A DNA stretch of 41,714 nucleotides from Thiofaba sp049322715 (lineage in GTDB: Bacteria; Pseudomonadota; Gammaproteobacteria; Halothiobacillales; Halothiobacillaceae), in contig JBMOQP010000048.1 of NCBI GenBank assembly GCA_049322715.1, positions 1-41,714 of the forward strand. Direction: 5' to 3'. The position numbers were made by a program, and so were the translations under genes. Every line of letters starts with the position of its first letter. The stretch's first letter is position 1. Below, piece by piece: positions 13,215-21,459 of this stretch. The notes beneath the pieces are model-generated. The model searched no databases, was not told where the DNA came from, and saw only the letters and a program-made list of their open reading frames with translations.

Positions 13215-15503
13215 TTACTCGATGGCGGGCAGGCCGCCGATGTAGCCGACCGGTGCATGGAATACGTCGATCGCGGCCTCGAGCTGGGACTTGAGATCGG
13301 CCGGTACGGTGCCAGGCAGGTCGCCCCAGTGCTGGTTGTTGCTCATGATGTAGGCATGGCCTTCCATGTCGTCGACGACCTGCAGGCCGGTGTTTTCCGC
13401 GCCGGCGGCAGCGGACAGGATGCGGGTCAGCGTCTTCGTGTCGACGTTGTACGCCCACACGTAGTTGTTGACGTGCATGCCGGAGTCCTCGCCGATGAAC
13501 AGGGTGCGCATCTTCTCGGAGAAGAACATGTTGTCGGTGTTGGCGATGCTGTTCTCGTCGGCGGTATTGCCCTTGGCGTCGGCGCTGATCGGCTTGCCGA
13601 GCAGTGCGGATTCGACATACATGTTGGTCGCGACGTAGGCCGAGTCGATGGCGTTGCCGTCGGCATCGGTCTGGCCGGACTTCATGTCCAGGGTGTAGGT
13701 GGCACCGGCGGAGTTCTTGGCCAGCTTGATGTGGTCGGCGGGTTCGCCGGTCATGCTGGTCATGCTGTCGCGGATGGAGGAGATGGCCATGTACAGCTTC
13801 TTGTCCTTCGCGTTTACCGCGATGCCTTCCATCTTGGTGAACTCGGTGGTCGCGCCCATGAGGGCAGCGTAACGGCGGGTTTCCAGGAAGGCGGCCGCCT
13901 GCTCCTTGCCGGTCTTGACCGCGATGCACTCGTCGGCGGTGCTGCCGGTGCGGACGCGGGTGTAGCCGTCGGCGCAGGCGCCACTCACGGGGGCCACGGC
14001 GTCGAAGATGGTGTCGAAGGTGTTGGCGTCAGCCAGGGCCTTGACCTCGTCGCTGGTGGCGTGGCCGAGCTTGACCCACTTGAGCGCGGCTTCGCCGCCG
14101 TTCTGGTCGGAAACCTGGATCCACCTGGCCGCATAAACGGTGCCCGCATCCAGGTTGCCGGCCTTGTCGGCCACGAACATGGACATCAGGCCGTGCGTGC
14201 CGTCGTCGCCGAAGTAGACCGTCTTGCCGTCCGGCATGATCTTGGCCATTTCCCAGGTGCCGCGGCCCATGGCGTAGTGCTTGGCCACGCTGGTGCTGCC
14301 GTCCTCCTGCACCGTGACCTCGGGGATGAAGCCGTAGTGATAGGGGTTGGCGGATTTTTCATTGCTGAAGTACTTCTCGGTCAGCGCGGCGAGGCCCGAG
14401 GTGGTCGTGCCGTACTTGGAGGCCAGCGGGTTGTACTGCAGGTCGTAGTCTTCCTCGGAGCCCAGGTGGGTGTTCCACGGGGTCTGCGAGCCGAAGCAGG
14501 GGATCCACAGGCCGTTGACACTGGAGAAGTCGATCGGCTTCTGGTCGACGGCGGTCAGCTTGCCGGTGGTCTCGTCCTGGGTCACTTCGGTCAGGGTCAT
14601 GGACATCGGCATGCGGCTGGGGGCATCGGACTTGTCCGACACCAGCCAGTCGTACTCGTAGTGGGTGACGAGGAACAGCTTGTCACCGATCTTCAGCAGG
14701 CTGTTGGCGTCCGGGGTCTCGGCGATGACCGGCTGGCCCAGCGCGTCGGTCAGCGGCTCCATGCGGGCATTGAAGAGCTGGCCTGCCGCGTGCTGGCTGG
14801 TGCCGACCTTGTCCTTGGTGCTAAACAGGGTCACGTACTCGAGCGGGAAGTCCTTGGTCGTGCCATCGGCATAGGTCACGGTGGCGACCGAGCTGGTAAA
14901 GGTCTTGGCCATGTCGGCGACGGCGGTCGGGGCCGGGGTCGCGCTGAAGGTCACGGAGGTGATCTCGGACTCGGACTCGGCAGTTTCGGCCAGGTGGCTG
15001 ACGACCTCGTCGACAGGCTTGAGCTCGATGCCGCAGCCGTGCAGCTCGTCCTCGCTGTCGATGCCGCAGCCGGCGGCGACGGTCTTGTTGCGGACGTCGA
15101 TGCCGTTGGAGGGGGTGCCGTCGTTGTCGAGGCTCTGCAGCAGGCGTGCAAGGTTGACGGCTTTCTGGCCAAGCAGGTTGGTCTCGCCGGTCAGGTCGTT
15201 GAGGAACAGCTTGGCTTTGCCGCCGGCGCTGCCGATGGTCAGGTCGCCGATCCTGAAGGTGACGGTGTCGCCCTCGCGGTAGGTGAATTCGCCCTGTGCG
15301 CCGGTGGTGCAGCCGGACGGGCAGGCGTTGGAGGTGTAGGCCACGCCCTGAACGGCGGAGTCCAGCAGGACGCCGGTAAATGTGGCGGGGGTGGCGGTCT
15401 GGGACGAGGCGGAGTCGCTGCTGCCACCGCAACCGGTGACGGCCAGGCCGACGGCCGCGGCTACGGCAGTCAGCGGGAAAAGGGCGAGAAGACGCTTGTT
15501 CAT
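13215..15503 (-). CDS. PhoX-like (DUF839) secreted lipoprotein, putative alkaline phosphatase family
   Basis: A 762-residue exported lipoprotein: signal MNKRLLALFPLTAVAAAVGL with lipobox AVTGCGG, then a Ser/Thr linker. Residues about 40-100 resemble the small repeat domain GxFxYxxGDxVTFxIGDLxIG common in gammaproteobacterial surface proteins. The rest looks like the PhoX/DUF839 beta-propeller, for example TKMEGIAVNAKDKKLYMAIS, GEDSGMHVNNYVWAYNVD and MGRGTWEMAKIMPDGKTVYF. PhoX enzymes are Ca/Fe phosphatases of the periplasm or surface; the activity here is inferred. The ATG at 15503 has GGAG five bases upstream. The 128 bases upstream show no convincing Pho box. The dihaem cytochrome gene lies downstream. 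Confidence 0.72.
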   Translation of the reverse strand: MNKRLLALFPLTAVAAAVGLAVTGCGGSSDSASSQTATPATFTGVLLDSAVQGVAYTSNACPSGCTTGAQGEFTYREGDTVTFRIGDLTIGSAGGKAKLFLNDLTGETNLLGQKAVNLARLLQSLDNDGTPSNGIDVRNKTVAAGCGIDSEDELHGCGIELKPVDEVVSHLAETAESESEITSVTFSATPAPTAVADMAKTFTSSVATVTYADGTTKDFPLEYVTLFSTKDKVGTSQHAAGQLFNARMEPLTDALGQPVIAETPDANSLLKIGDKLFLVTHYEYDWLVSDKSDAPSRMPMSMTLTEVTQDETTGKLTAVDQKPIDFSSVNGLWIPCFGSQTPWNTHLGSEEDYDLQYNPLASKYGTTTSGLAALTEKYFSNEKSANPYHYGFIPEVTVQEDGSTSVAKHYAMGRGTWEMAKIMPDGKTVYFGDDGTHGLMSMFVADKAGNLDAGTVYAARWIQVSDQNGGEAALKWVKLGHATSDEVKALADANTFDTIFDAVAPVSGACADGYTRVRTGSTADECIAVKTGKEQAAAFLETRRYAALMGATTEFTKMEGIAVNAKDKKLYMAISSIRDSMTSMTGEPADHIKLAKNSAGATYTLDMKSGQTDADGNAIDSAYVATNMYVESALLGKPISADAKGNTADENSIANTDNMFFSEKMRTLFIGEDSGMHVNNYVWAYNVDTKTLTRILSAAAGAENTGLQVVDDMEGHAYIMSNNQHWGDLPGTVPADLKSQLEAAIDVFHAPVGYIGGLPAIE

Positions 15504-15631
15504 GGAGGCTCCGTGGATGTGCTTGCAAAACGGAGTCGCCATGCTGGCGCGGGTTTGTGACTTTGGGGTGTCCGTGTGGTTACGTTTGCGTGAACCCGTC
15601 CGGGGGCGGAGCGGGGCGGCCACGGACAGGC

Positions 15632-15907
15632 CTAGGACTGGGAGCGGAGGCAGGTCCAGCGAGCGAGGAAGCTGCCCGCAAGCCAACTGATGAGGAAGAG
15701 GGCGTCGCGCGCCAGCAGGGTGAGGTCCCTTTCGACATGGAAGAGCGAGTCCTCCGGGAGGATATGCGGGGAGAAGTAGTAAAGCGCGGCCAGCGCCGCG
15801 GCGAAGGACAGCCCCCATGAGACGGTGGTGCTCATGGTGAAGAGGCAGGAGACGCTGAAGATGAGCATCCCGGCCAGTGCTGCGTAAAGGAAGTATTCAT
15901 TGGGCAT
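15632..15907 (-). CDS. Small membrane protein, unknown
   Basis: A 91-residue protein with two or three predicted membrane segments (FLYAALAGMLIFSVSCLFTM; VSWGLSFAAALAALYYF; ALFLISWLAGSFLA) and a charged stretch between (EDSLFHVERDLTLLARD). I chose the ATG at 15907 because GGAGG lies nine bases upstream; the ATG at 15916 overlaps that site. I do not recognise the family. It is read in the same direction as the PhoX-like gene, 128 bases ahead of it, and may share its transcript. Confidence 0.55.
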   Translation of the reverse strand: MPNEYFLYAALAGMLIFSVSCLFTMSTTVSWGLSFAAALAALYYFSPHILPEDSLFHVERDLTLLARDALFLISWLAGSFLARWTCLRSQS

Positions 15908-16070
15908 GGCGCGCATCCTCCGGTGACTGGGGCGGCCTCCACCTCGGGGCGGAGATATCAGCAGTTTAGTCGCACTCTTTGGCTATGCACTCTGCCCGAT
16001 GCTGGGAACTGCGTATGGAGGGTGGGCCGCGGGGCCACGGTCACTTCCGCGCGAGTTAAGGGATCAGCCG
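15908..16070. other. Intergenic stretch before a repeat block, no gene seen
   Basis: This stretch lies between the divergent small membrane protein gene and the palindrome train at 16071-16336. It is less GC-rich near 15960-16000 and probably carries the leftward promoter, but I can defend no clear -35/-10 pair. There is no convincing ribosome site or coding pattern in it. Confidence 0.4.
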
Positions 16071-16336
16071 AGCTGAAAAAGTCCATGAATGGAGTTTCGC
16101 GGCACTTACTCATTAACCCGGTCCTAAAATTAGGCAGGGTTGATCCGGGGCATGTATGCCCCGGAACGCGAAGCTGGCGAAGCCCGCGGCATCAAGCCGC
16201 GCGCTTCGAGTGCCGTACCCGCGAAGCGGGCTTCCGCCATGGATGGCGGAAGGGCACGAGAACAGGATGAGCCAAGGCCGGGCGTATACCGGCCTTGGCG
16301 TGGCCCCCAAATACCAAGGAAGGTATTTGGGGGGCG
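16071..16336. repeat. Palindrome train D upstream of ubiC
   Basis: It begins with a degenerate copy of the CTGCAAAAATCCAT-GG unit (AGCTGAAAAAGTCCATGAATGG, split here as AGCTGAAAAAG + TCCAT-GA-ATGGA). Perfect hairpins follow: CCGGGGCAT-GT-ATGCCCCGG (16145-16164); CGCGGC-ATCAA-GCCGCG (16185-16201); CCCGC-GAA-GCGGG (16218-16230); CTTCCGCCAT-GG-ATGGCGGAAG (16231-16252); GCCAAGGCCGG / CCGGCCTTGGC (16271-16299); CCCCAAATACC / GGTATTTGGGG (16305-16332). A linker AACAGGATGAGCC (16261-16273) recurs near 23402 and, inverted, near 38685. The block ends about 20 bases before the ubiC start. Confidence 0.85.
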
Positions 16337-16355
16337 GTTTAATAAGATAGGATGC

Positions 16356-16985
16356 ATGTCCTTGCACTCCGGGATTGCCCTTGTCCCCATGCCCACCGCC
16401 AGTCCACGTTCCCGTCCCCCCCTGGCCTGGCTGCGCGCTCCGGGCTCGCTGACCCGCCACCTGGCGCGCGTCTGCCCGGGGCGACTGGTCGTCGAGGTGC
16501 TCTGCGAGGGTTGGGCTGAGGCTGACCCGGCCAGCGCGCGTCTCCTCGGGTTGCGGATCGGCGCGCGGGTGTGGCGGCGCGAGGTGCGTCTGTCCTGTCG
16601 GCACGCGGGGGAGTGGACGCCCTATGTGCATGCCATCACCCTCAGCTCGCCCGAGGCGCATCGCATGCTCGGCCTTGCGCGCCTGGGGCGGCGTCCGCTC
16701 GGTTCGCTCCTGTTCCGCGGGGGCGCGAGGCGCCTTTCGCTGGAAACCCTACCGATTCGCCGGGTTCTCGACGGCCGTCCCCCGAAGGGGTTTCGGCCAT
16801 GGAAGGCCGAAAGGTCTTCGATGCGGGACCAGCGAATCGGGACTTGCCGCATGGCAAGCCCGAAGGGGGCCGCCCCGGGAGGGAACGGCCCCCGGTGGGC
16901 GCGGCGCTCGCTGTTCCTCCTGCGCGGCCATCGCCTGCTGGTGCGGGAGGACTTCCTGCCTGGACTGCCGTCCTTCCGTCGATGA
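16356..16985 (+). CDS. ubiC: Chorismate lyase, with in-frame repeat insertion
   Basis: Converts chorismate to 4-hydroxybenzoate and pyruvate, the first step of ubiquinone synthesis, in the cytosol. Recognisable family segments are WLRAPGSLTRHLARVC, WRREVRLSC (with the substrate-contacting Arg), LARLGRRPLGSLLF, WARRSLFLLRGHRLLV and REDFLPGLP (with the conserved Glu). The usual protein has about 165-190 residues; this has 209. Between RLSLETL and RWARRS, where E. coli UbiC has roughly ten residues, there are about 45-50 residues of Arg/Gly/Pro-rich sequence encoded by a dispersed repeat (16752-16893). Whether the enzyme tolerates this is unknown. The start could also be the ATG at 16389. The stop overlaps the nfi ATG (ATGA). 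Confidence 0.82.
   Translation: MSLHSGIALVPMPTASPRSRPPLAWLRAPGSLTRHLARVCPGRLVVEVLCEGWAEADPASARLLGLRIGARVWRREVRLSCRHAGEWTPYVHAITLSSPEAHRMLGLARLGRRPLGSLLFRGGARRLSLETLPIRRVLDGRPPKGFRPWKAERSSMRDQRIGTCRMASPKGAAPGGNGPRWARRSLFLLRGHRLLVREDFLPGLPSFRR
16752..16893. repeat. Palindromic element inserted in frame in ubiC
   Basis: Hairpins in series: CCCC-GAA-GGGG (16780-16790), TTTCGGCC-ATGGAA-GGCCGAAA (16791-16812), CTTGCC-GCAT-GGCAAG (16843-16858), GGGGGCCG / CGGCCCCC (16865-16893). The linkers CGATTCGCCGGGTTCTCGAC and AAGGTCTTCGATGCGGGACC recur almost identically, in inverse orientation, in the intergenic copy at 32104-32236, which lacks the TTTCGGCC hairpin. That comparison fixes the element as mobile or copied rather than native ubiC sequence. 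Confidence 0.85.
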
Positions 16986-17674
16986 ACCTGATTGCTCCGC
17001 ATCGCTGGAACCTGCCGCCTTCCGATGCCGTGGGGATCCAGCGCGAGCTGGCCGCCAGGGTGCTGCGTGAGGGCCCTCCGGTCCTCGCCGGATGCGTCGC
17101 CGGGGTGGACGTGGGCTTCGAGGACGAGGGGCGCACCACCCGGGCGGCGGTGGCGGTGCTCGACATGCCCGCCTGCCGGGTGGTCGAGACCGCCCTCGCG
17201 CGCCTGCCAACCAGCTTCCCCTATGTCCCCGGCCTCCTCGCCTTCCGCGAGTTGCCGGCCGTGCTCGTGGCGCTCGGCCAATTGCGGCGGGCTCCCGATC
17301 TGCTGATGTGCGACGGTCAGGGCATCGCCCACCCGCGCCGCCTGGGCATCGCCGCGCATCTCGGCGTGATCACCGGCCTGCCGAGCGTCGGCGTGGGCAA
17401 GACCCGTCTCTGCGGACGGCACATGGATGTGCCGGACGTGCGCGGGGCGTGGGTGCCGCTCGAGGACAAGGGCGAAGTGATTGGCGCCGTCCTGCGCACC
17501 CGCGCGGGAGTGAGGCCTGTCTATGTCTCGATCGGTCACCGGCTGGATCTCGAGGCCGCCGTCGCCAGCGTCATGGCCGCCCTGACCCGCTACCGCCTGC
17601 CCGCGCCTATCCGCGCCGCGCACCGGCTTGCTTCGGACACCGGCCCTCTGCGGCCGGGCATGGTGATCCGCTAG
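16982..17674 (+). CDS. nfi: Endonuclease V (deoxyinosine 3' endonuclease)
   Basis: Nicks DNA next to deoxyinosine and so starts repair of deaminated adenine. The 230-residue length matches the family (E. coli 223). Visible motifs are AGVDVGFED (first catalytic Asp), PYVPGLLAFRELP (the PYIPGLLxFRE signature with the catalytic Glu), CDGQGIAHPRRLGIAAHLGV (second Asp region) and GVGKTRLCG. The C-terminus RPVYVSIGHRLDLEAA is also typical. Its ATG overlaps the ubiC stop by four bases, so the two are translationally coupled although their functions are unrelated. All key residues appear present. Confidence 0.93.
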   Translation: MNLIAPHRWNLPPSDAVGIQRELAARVLREGPPVLAGCVAGVDVGFEDEGRTTRAAVAVLDMPACRVVETALARLPTSFPYVPGLLAFRELPAVLVALGQLRRAPDLLMCDGQGIAHPRRLGIAAHLGVITGLPSVGVGKTRLCGRHMDVPDVRGAWVPLEDKGEVIGAVLRTRAGVRPVYVSIGHRLDLEAAVASVMAALTRYRLPAPIRAAHRLASDTGPLRPGMVIR

Positions 17675-17712
17675 CCCACTGTCATAACCCTGCAGCCGGG
17701 GCAGGCTATGCT

Positions 17713-17752
17713 CTAGCAGGGTGTTGAAAAGGGGTTTTCAACGGCCTGCCAG
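17713..17752. repeat. Imperfect hairpin made of two facing IS-end motifs
   Basis: CTAGCAGGGTGTTGAAAA (17713-17730) and TTTTCAACGGCCTGCCAG (17735-17752) pair at 15 of 18 positions around GGGG. Each arm matches the terminal repeat seen at 142-162. Nothing lies between the arms, so this is a minimal non-coding derivative, comparable to the perfect version at 8506-8541. It sits in the 110-base gap between nfi and the CHAD gene. Confidence 0.7.
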
Positions 17753-17785
17753 GTTCCGCCACAAACCTCGCCCATGGGGGGGGAC

Positions 17786-18748
17786 ATGCTGACCATCGAC
17801 GATCTTCGGCGACCCGCGACCGACGTCTGCCAGGCCATCCTGCACCAGCGCCTGCAGGACGTGTCGAGCCAGGGGCAGGCGCTGCGCGAGAACCCCTCCG
17901 CCGAGGAGGCCCTGCACGACACGCGCGTTGCCGTGCGGCGGGCGCGCGTCTGGCTCAAGCTCTGCGCCCCCGTCGCCGACATCCCCCGCAAGGCGCGCCG
18001 CGCCCTGCGCAGCTTCGCGCGCGAGAGCTCGCCGGTGCGTGACCTGGAGGTGCAGGAGGCCTGGCTGGCCGGGCTGCGGGTGCGGTCGACCCAGCGTCAC
18101 GGCTGGCATGCCTTGCGCGAGCGGCTGGCTGGCGAACATGCTGCCCATCGTGCGGCCCTGCTGGACACCCTTCCGGAGATGCTGGATGAGGCACGGCGTG
18201 CGTTGGAGCGCATGCGTCCGCTCGAGGGGGCGGGTGGGGAGTCGTTTGGTGCCTGGATGGCGGAGCGCTGGATGGACGCCGCCACGCCCTATCTCGCCGA
18301 CATGCACCACCTGCCCGAGGGGCTGCACCCCTTGCGCCTGGTCGGCAAGCAGCTGCGCTACATGCTGGAACCGCTGGCGACGGCCCTGGAGGCGAAGGAC
18401 GTGCTGCGCCACCTGCGCCAGGGGCAGGATGCGCTTGGACGGGTGAACGATGCCGGCGTCCTCGCCGCCGCGCTGCCGGCCCACGCGGCGGCCCTGCTCG
18501 CGGCACGGTTCGAGGAGGACATCCACTTCGCCCTCGAGCAGGACGAGGCCCCGCGCTGGCAACGGCCCGCGATCTGGCCGGGTCTGCGCGCGGTCAGCCA
18601 GGCCCTGCTCGACGAGCGGGGTGAGGCGCTCGCCGCGGTGCATGGTTGGCGTCTGAGTGCCGGGGATGCCCTGGCCGAAGGGCTGCCGCGGATCGGTGTG
18701 CAACTGGCGGGATCGTCCGCCTTCGACGGCTTCGGCAACCCCCGCTGA
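17786..18748 (+). CDS. CHAD domain protein
   Basis: A 320-residue all-helical cytosolic protein with a single CHAD domain. The paired conserved helices with basic residues are seen: EEALHDTRVAVRRARVWLKL (about residues 33-52) and EGLHPLRLVGKQLRYMLEPL (about 174-193), each with the invariant His and neighbouring Arg/Lys. CHAD domains bind polyphosphate. No CYTH triphosphatase domain is fused here and no polyphosphate kinase lies nearby, so its partner is unknown. The ATG at 17786 follows a G-rich stretch that may act as ribosome site; an ATG at 17774 adds four residues. It converges on the GGDEF-EAL gene with a 19-base gap. Confidence 0.85.
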   Translation: MLTIDDLRRPATDVCQAILHQRLQDVSSQGQALRENPSAEEALHDTRVAVRRARVWLKLCAPVADIPRKARRALRSFARESSPVRDLEVQEAWLAGLRVRSTQRHGWHALRERLAGEHAAHRAALLDTLPEMLDEARRALERMRPLEGAGGESFGAWMAERWMDAATPYLADMHHLPEGLHPLRLVGKQLRYMLEPLATALEAKDVLRHLRQGQDALGRVNDAGVLAAALPAHAAALLAARFEEDIHFALEQDEAPRWQRPAIWPGLRAVSQALLDERGEALAAVHGWRLSAGDALAEGLPRIGVQLAGSSAFDGFGNPR

Positions 18749-18767
18749 GCGCCCCTCGGGCGGCCGC

Positions 18768-21395
18768 TCAAACCGCCGGATGAGCCTGCGGCCTCTTGCC
18801 ATGGATCAGGAAGCGGCTTTCGAAATCGGCAGCGGGCAGCGCCTTGCCGAACAGCCAGCCCTGCATGACATCGCAATCCCGCAGCGACAGCCAGGCGCGC
18901 TGGGCCTCCGTTTCCACCCCTTCCGCCACGACCCGCAGACCGAGGGCATGCGCCATGGACATGATGGCGTTGACGATGGCGGTGTTGTCCGGGTCGTCCG
19001 GTAGCGCGCGGGTAAAGGCCTGGTCGATCTTGAGACGGTCGACCCGGAAAGTCTTCAGGTAGGCCAGCGACGAGTAGCCGGTACCGAAATCGTCCACCGC
19101 GATCGCCACGCCGAGTGCCGCCAGCTCCCGCAGGGCGCTGGCGGCTTCCTGCGGCGCCTCCATGATCATGCTCTCGGTGATTTCCAGCTCCAGCCGCGTG
19201 GCAGGCCAGCCGGTCTCCTCCAGAACATGGCGCACCTGCTCGACGAAGTCTTGCTGACGGAACTGGCGGGCGGAGACGTTGATGGCCATGCTGCCCAGCG
19301 TCAGGCCCTCGTCCAGCCACTGGCGTGCCTGGCGGCAGGCCTCGCGCAGCACCCAGGCGCCCATCGGCACGATCAGGCCGTTTTCCTCGGCCAACGGAAT
19401 GAAACGATTGGGCATGACCAGCTGACCCTCGTTGCGCCAGCGCAGCAGGGCCTCTGCACCCACCAGCTGGCCATCGGCGCGGACCTGGGGCTGATAGTGC
19501 AGTTCGAGGCCCGTGTGCAGGCCGGTGGCCGCGGCCTGAGGCGAGGCCGCCTGGGTGATGGCGATGGCCCGGCGCAGTTGCGTTTCCAGGGTCAGCCGCT
19601 CCTGGGCCTGGCGATCCATCTCGCGCGAGAAGAAATGGAAGGTGTTACGCCCTGCGGCCTTGGCCTGGTAGAGCGCGAGGTCGGCATTGCGCAGCAGGGT
19701 TTCGCCCGCCTGTGCATCGTCGGGGTAGAGGGTGATGCCGATGCTGGCGCCGATGTATACGTCCTGATCGCCGAGCCGGAAGGGCTGCCCGAGGGCGTCG
19801 ATGAGGTCTTCCGCCGTCCGCGAGGCATCCGACCCGCTTTCCAGACCCGCGCGCAGGATGACGAATTCGTCGCCACCAAGGCGGGCCAGCGTATCGTCCT
19901 CGCGCAGCACACCGCTCAGGCGTTCGCTGACCTGCCTCAACAGCAGGTCGCCCTGCTGGTGGCCGAGGCTGTCGTTGATCCTCTTGAAGTAGTCGAGGTC
20001 GAGGAACATGACCGCGAACTTGGTGCCGCTGCGCTGGGCCTGCAACCGGGCCTGCTCCATGCGGTCGAGCAGCAGCACGCGGTTGGGCAAGTTGGTGAGG
20101 GCATCGTGCATCGCCTGGTGGACGAGCTGGTTTTCGAGGCGCTTGCGCTCGGTGACGTCACGCATGATGCACATGCCCGCGAGATCGTCGGCATCGGAGT
20201 GTTCCAGCGGCACCAGCTCGACCTCCATGGGGAAGCGGCTGGCGTCCCGCCGCTTCCCGGTCAGTTCGGTGCCCTTGTCGACCGTCAGCGTGTGCAGCGA
20301 CCGCAGGGGCAAATGGCCGGCGTGCAGCCGTGGCGAGCCGTCCTGTCCATCCCAGGCGATGAGGCTGTCGAGGGGGCGCCCGAGCAGTTCCCCGCCGGCA
20401 TGCCCGAACATGCGTGTGATGCTCGGGTTGGCCCCCCGGATCGTGTCATCGGCATCGAGCAGCAGGATGCCGTCCGGCGAGGTCTCGAACAGCTGCCGGT
20501 AACGCGCCCGGCTCTCTGCCAGCGTGCGTTCGGAGTCGGCCATGCGCTGATAGGGCAGCTGCACGCCATGCACGAACAGGGCCTGGTAGACCAGCAGGAA
20601 GGCCGTGATCCGGTAGAGATGGCCGAGCAGGGCGACCCAGTCGCTGACGCCGCTGTAGAGCGTGAAGGCCAGTTCGCCGATCGACAGGATCAGGGCCGCC
20701 CAGGCCAGCAGGGTGGAGGCGGTCCGCTCCTCGGCGGAGGCGTCGCGCCAGGCACGGAACACCAGCAGCAGGGTCGCCCCGGCAAAGGCGATGGCGATGA
20801 GGTATTCACCCAGCACCTTGGCGGGGGTGAGGCCACTGCCCGCCACCCACCATACCGGCAGCCAGCCGGGCCGGATGAACTCCAGCCCCAGAATCAGGCC
20901 GCTCGCGGCCAGCGTAAGGGTGCCGCTCAGCCTGATCAGGTTGCGCGCATTCTCCACGGAGGAGGGCAGCAGGGCCGCGGCGAGCAGGGCCACGGCCGTC
21001 ATGGCCTGGGTGGGCATCCAGAAGCTCAGGGAGCGTTGCAGGCCCGAGTGCACGTCGACGCCGGGCATGCCGGGAAAGGTCAGGAAGTGCGCCATGTTGA
21101 GCATGGCGATGCCGGCGAAGATCATGCCTGCGGCACCGAAGCGCGCTTCGATCCCGGCGCCGCGGGTACTCCAGGCGAGCATGAAGATCATGACCGAGAG
21201 GGCGACCGTGAGTCCCTCCAGCACCGCGTGGGCTTGCGTGTAGGTGACGAAGTGCATGGCGCCGGCGCTCGTCTGCCCAAGCACGACCAGCGGCAGCAAC
21301 AGGATCACCGCGCCGATCAGGAACCTGTTGGTGGCAGCCGCCGGATTGGCCGGGATGGCCAGCGCGGCGGGCAGGCGGAGGACGGTGGATTTCAT
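18768..21395 (-). CDS. Membrane MASE3-PAS-GGDEF-EAL cyclic-di-GMP enzyme
   Basis: An 875-residue inner-membrane signalling protein. The first ~290 residues hold about seven hydrophobic spans with the look of a MASE3 sensor (NRFLIGAVILLLPLVVLG; HAVLEGLTVALSVMIFMLAW). A PAS domain follows (YRQLFETSPDGILLLDADD), then a GGDEF domain with intact GGDEF near residue 506 (ARLGGDEFVIL), then an EAL domain with EALLRW near 647, ELEITESMIM, DDFGTGYSSLAYLK and AEGVETEAQ. Both active sites look complete, so it could make or degrade cyclic-di-GMP, possibly switched by the membrane and PAS input. It lies 64 bases downstream of the BatD-like gene in the same direction and may be at the tail of that operon. 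Confidence 0.92.
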   Translation of the reverse strand: MKSTVLRLPAALAIPANPAAATNRFLIGAVILLLPLVVLGQTSAGAMHFVTYTQAHAVLEGLTVALSVMIFMLAWSTRGAGIEARFGAAGMIFAGIAMLNMAHFLTFPGMPGVDVHSGLQRSLSFWMPTQAMTAVALLAAALLPSSVENARNLIRLSGTLTLAASGLILGLEFIRPGWLPVWWVAGSGLTPAKVLGEYLIAIAFAGATLLLVFRAWRDASAEERTASTLLAWAALILSIGELAFTLYSGVSDWVALLGHLYRITAFLLVYQALFVHGVQLPYQRMADSERTLAESRARYRQLFETSPDGILLLDADDTIRGANPSITRMFGHAGGELLGRPLDSLIAWDGQDGSPRLHAGHLPLRSLHTLTVDKGTELTGKRRDASRFPMEVELVPLEHSDADDLAGMCIMRDVTERKRLENQLVHQAMHDALTNLPNRVLLLDRMEQARLQAQRSGTKFAVMFLDLDYFKRINDSLGHQQGDLLLRQVSERLSGVLREDDTLARLGGDEFVILRAGLESGSDASRTAEDLIDALGQPFRLGDQDVYIGASIGITLYPDDAQAGETLLRNADLALYQAKAAGRNTFHFFSREMDRQAQERLTLETQLRRAIAITQAASPQAAATGLHTGLELHYQPQVRADGQLVGAEALLRWRNEGQLVMPNRFIPLAEENGLIVPMGAWVLREACRQARQWLDEGLTLGSMAINVSARQFRQQDFVEQVRHVLEETGWPATRLELEITESMIMEAPQEAASALRELAALGVAIAVDDFGTGYSSLAYLKTFRVDRLKIDQAFTRALPDDPDNTAIVNAIMSMAHALGLRVVAEGVETEAQRAWLSLRDCDVMQGWLFGKALPAADFESRFLIHGKRPQAHPAV

Positions 21396-21459
21396 CTCTT
21401 CAAATCATCCCGTGACTACCGCGGAGGGACGGACGGCCTTGTCTCGCAATGGGGATCCT

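Noticed and set aside
13257..15560. Long Gly/Val-rich open frame opposite the PhoX-like gene
   Set aside because: The opposite strand has a signal peptide, lipobox, ribosome site and family motifs; this frame has none.
15504..15631. Pho box upstream of the PhoX-like gene
   Set aside because: No pair of CTGTCAT-like direct repeats with 11-base spacing could be found.
16140..16355. N-terminal extension of ubiC to 16140
   Set aside because: The added residues translate hairpin repeats only, and there is no ribosome site.
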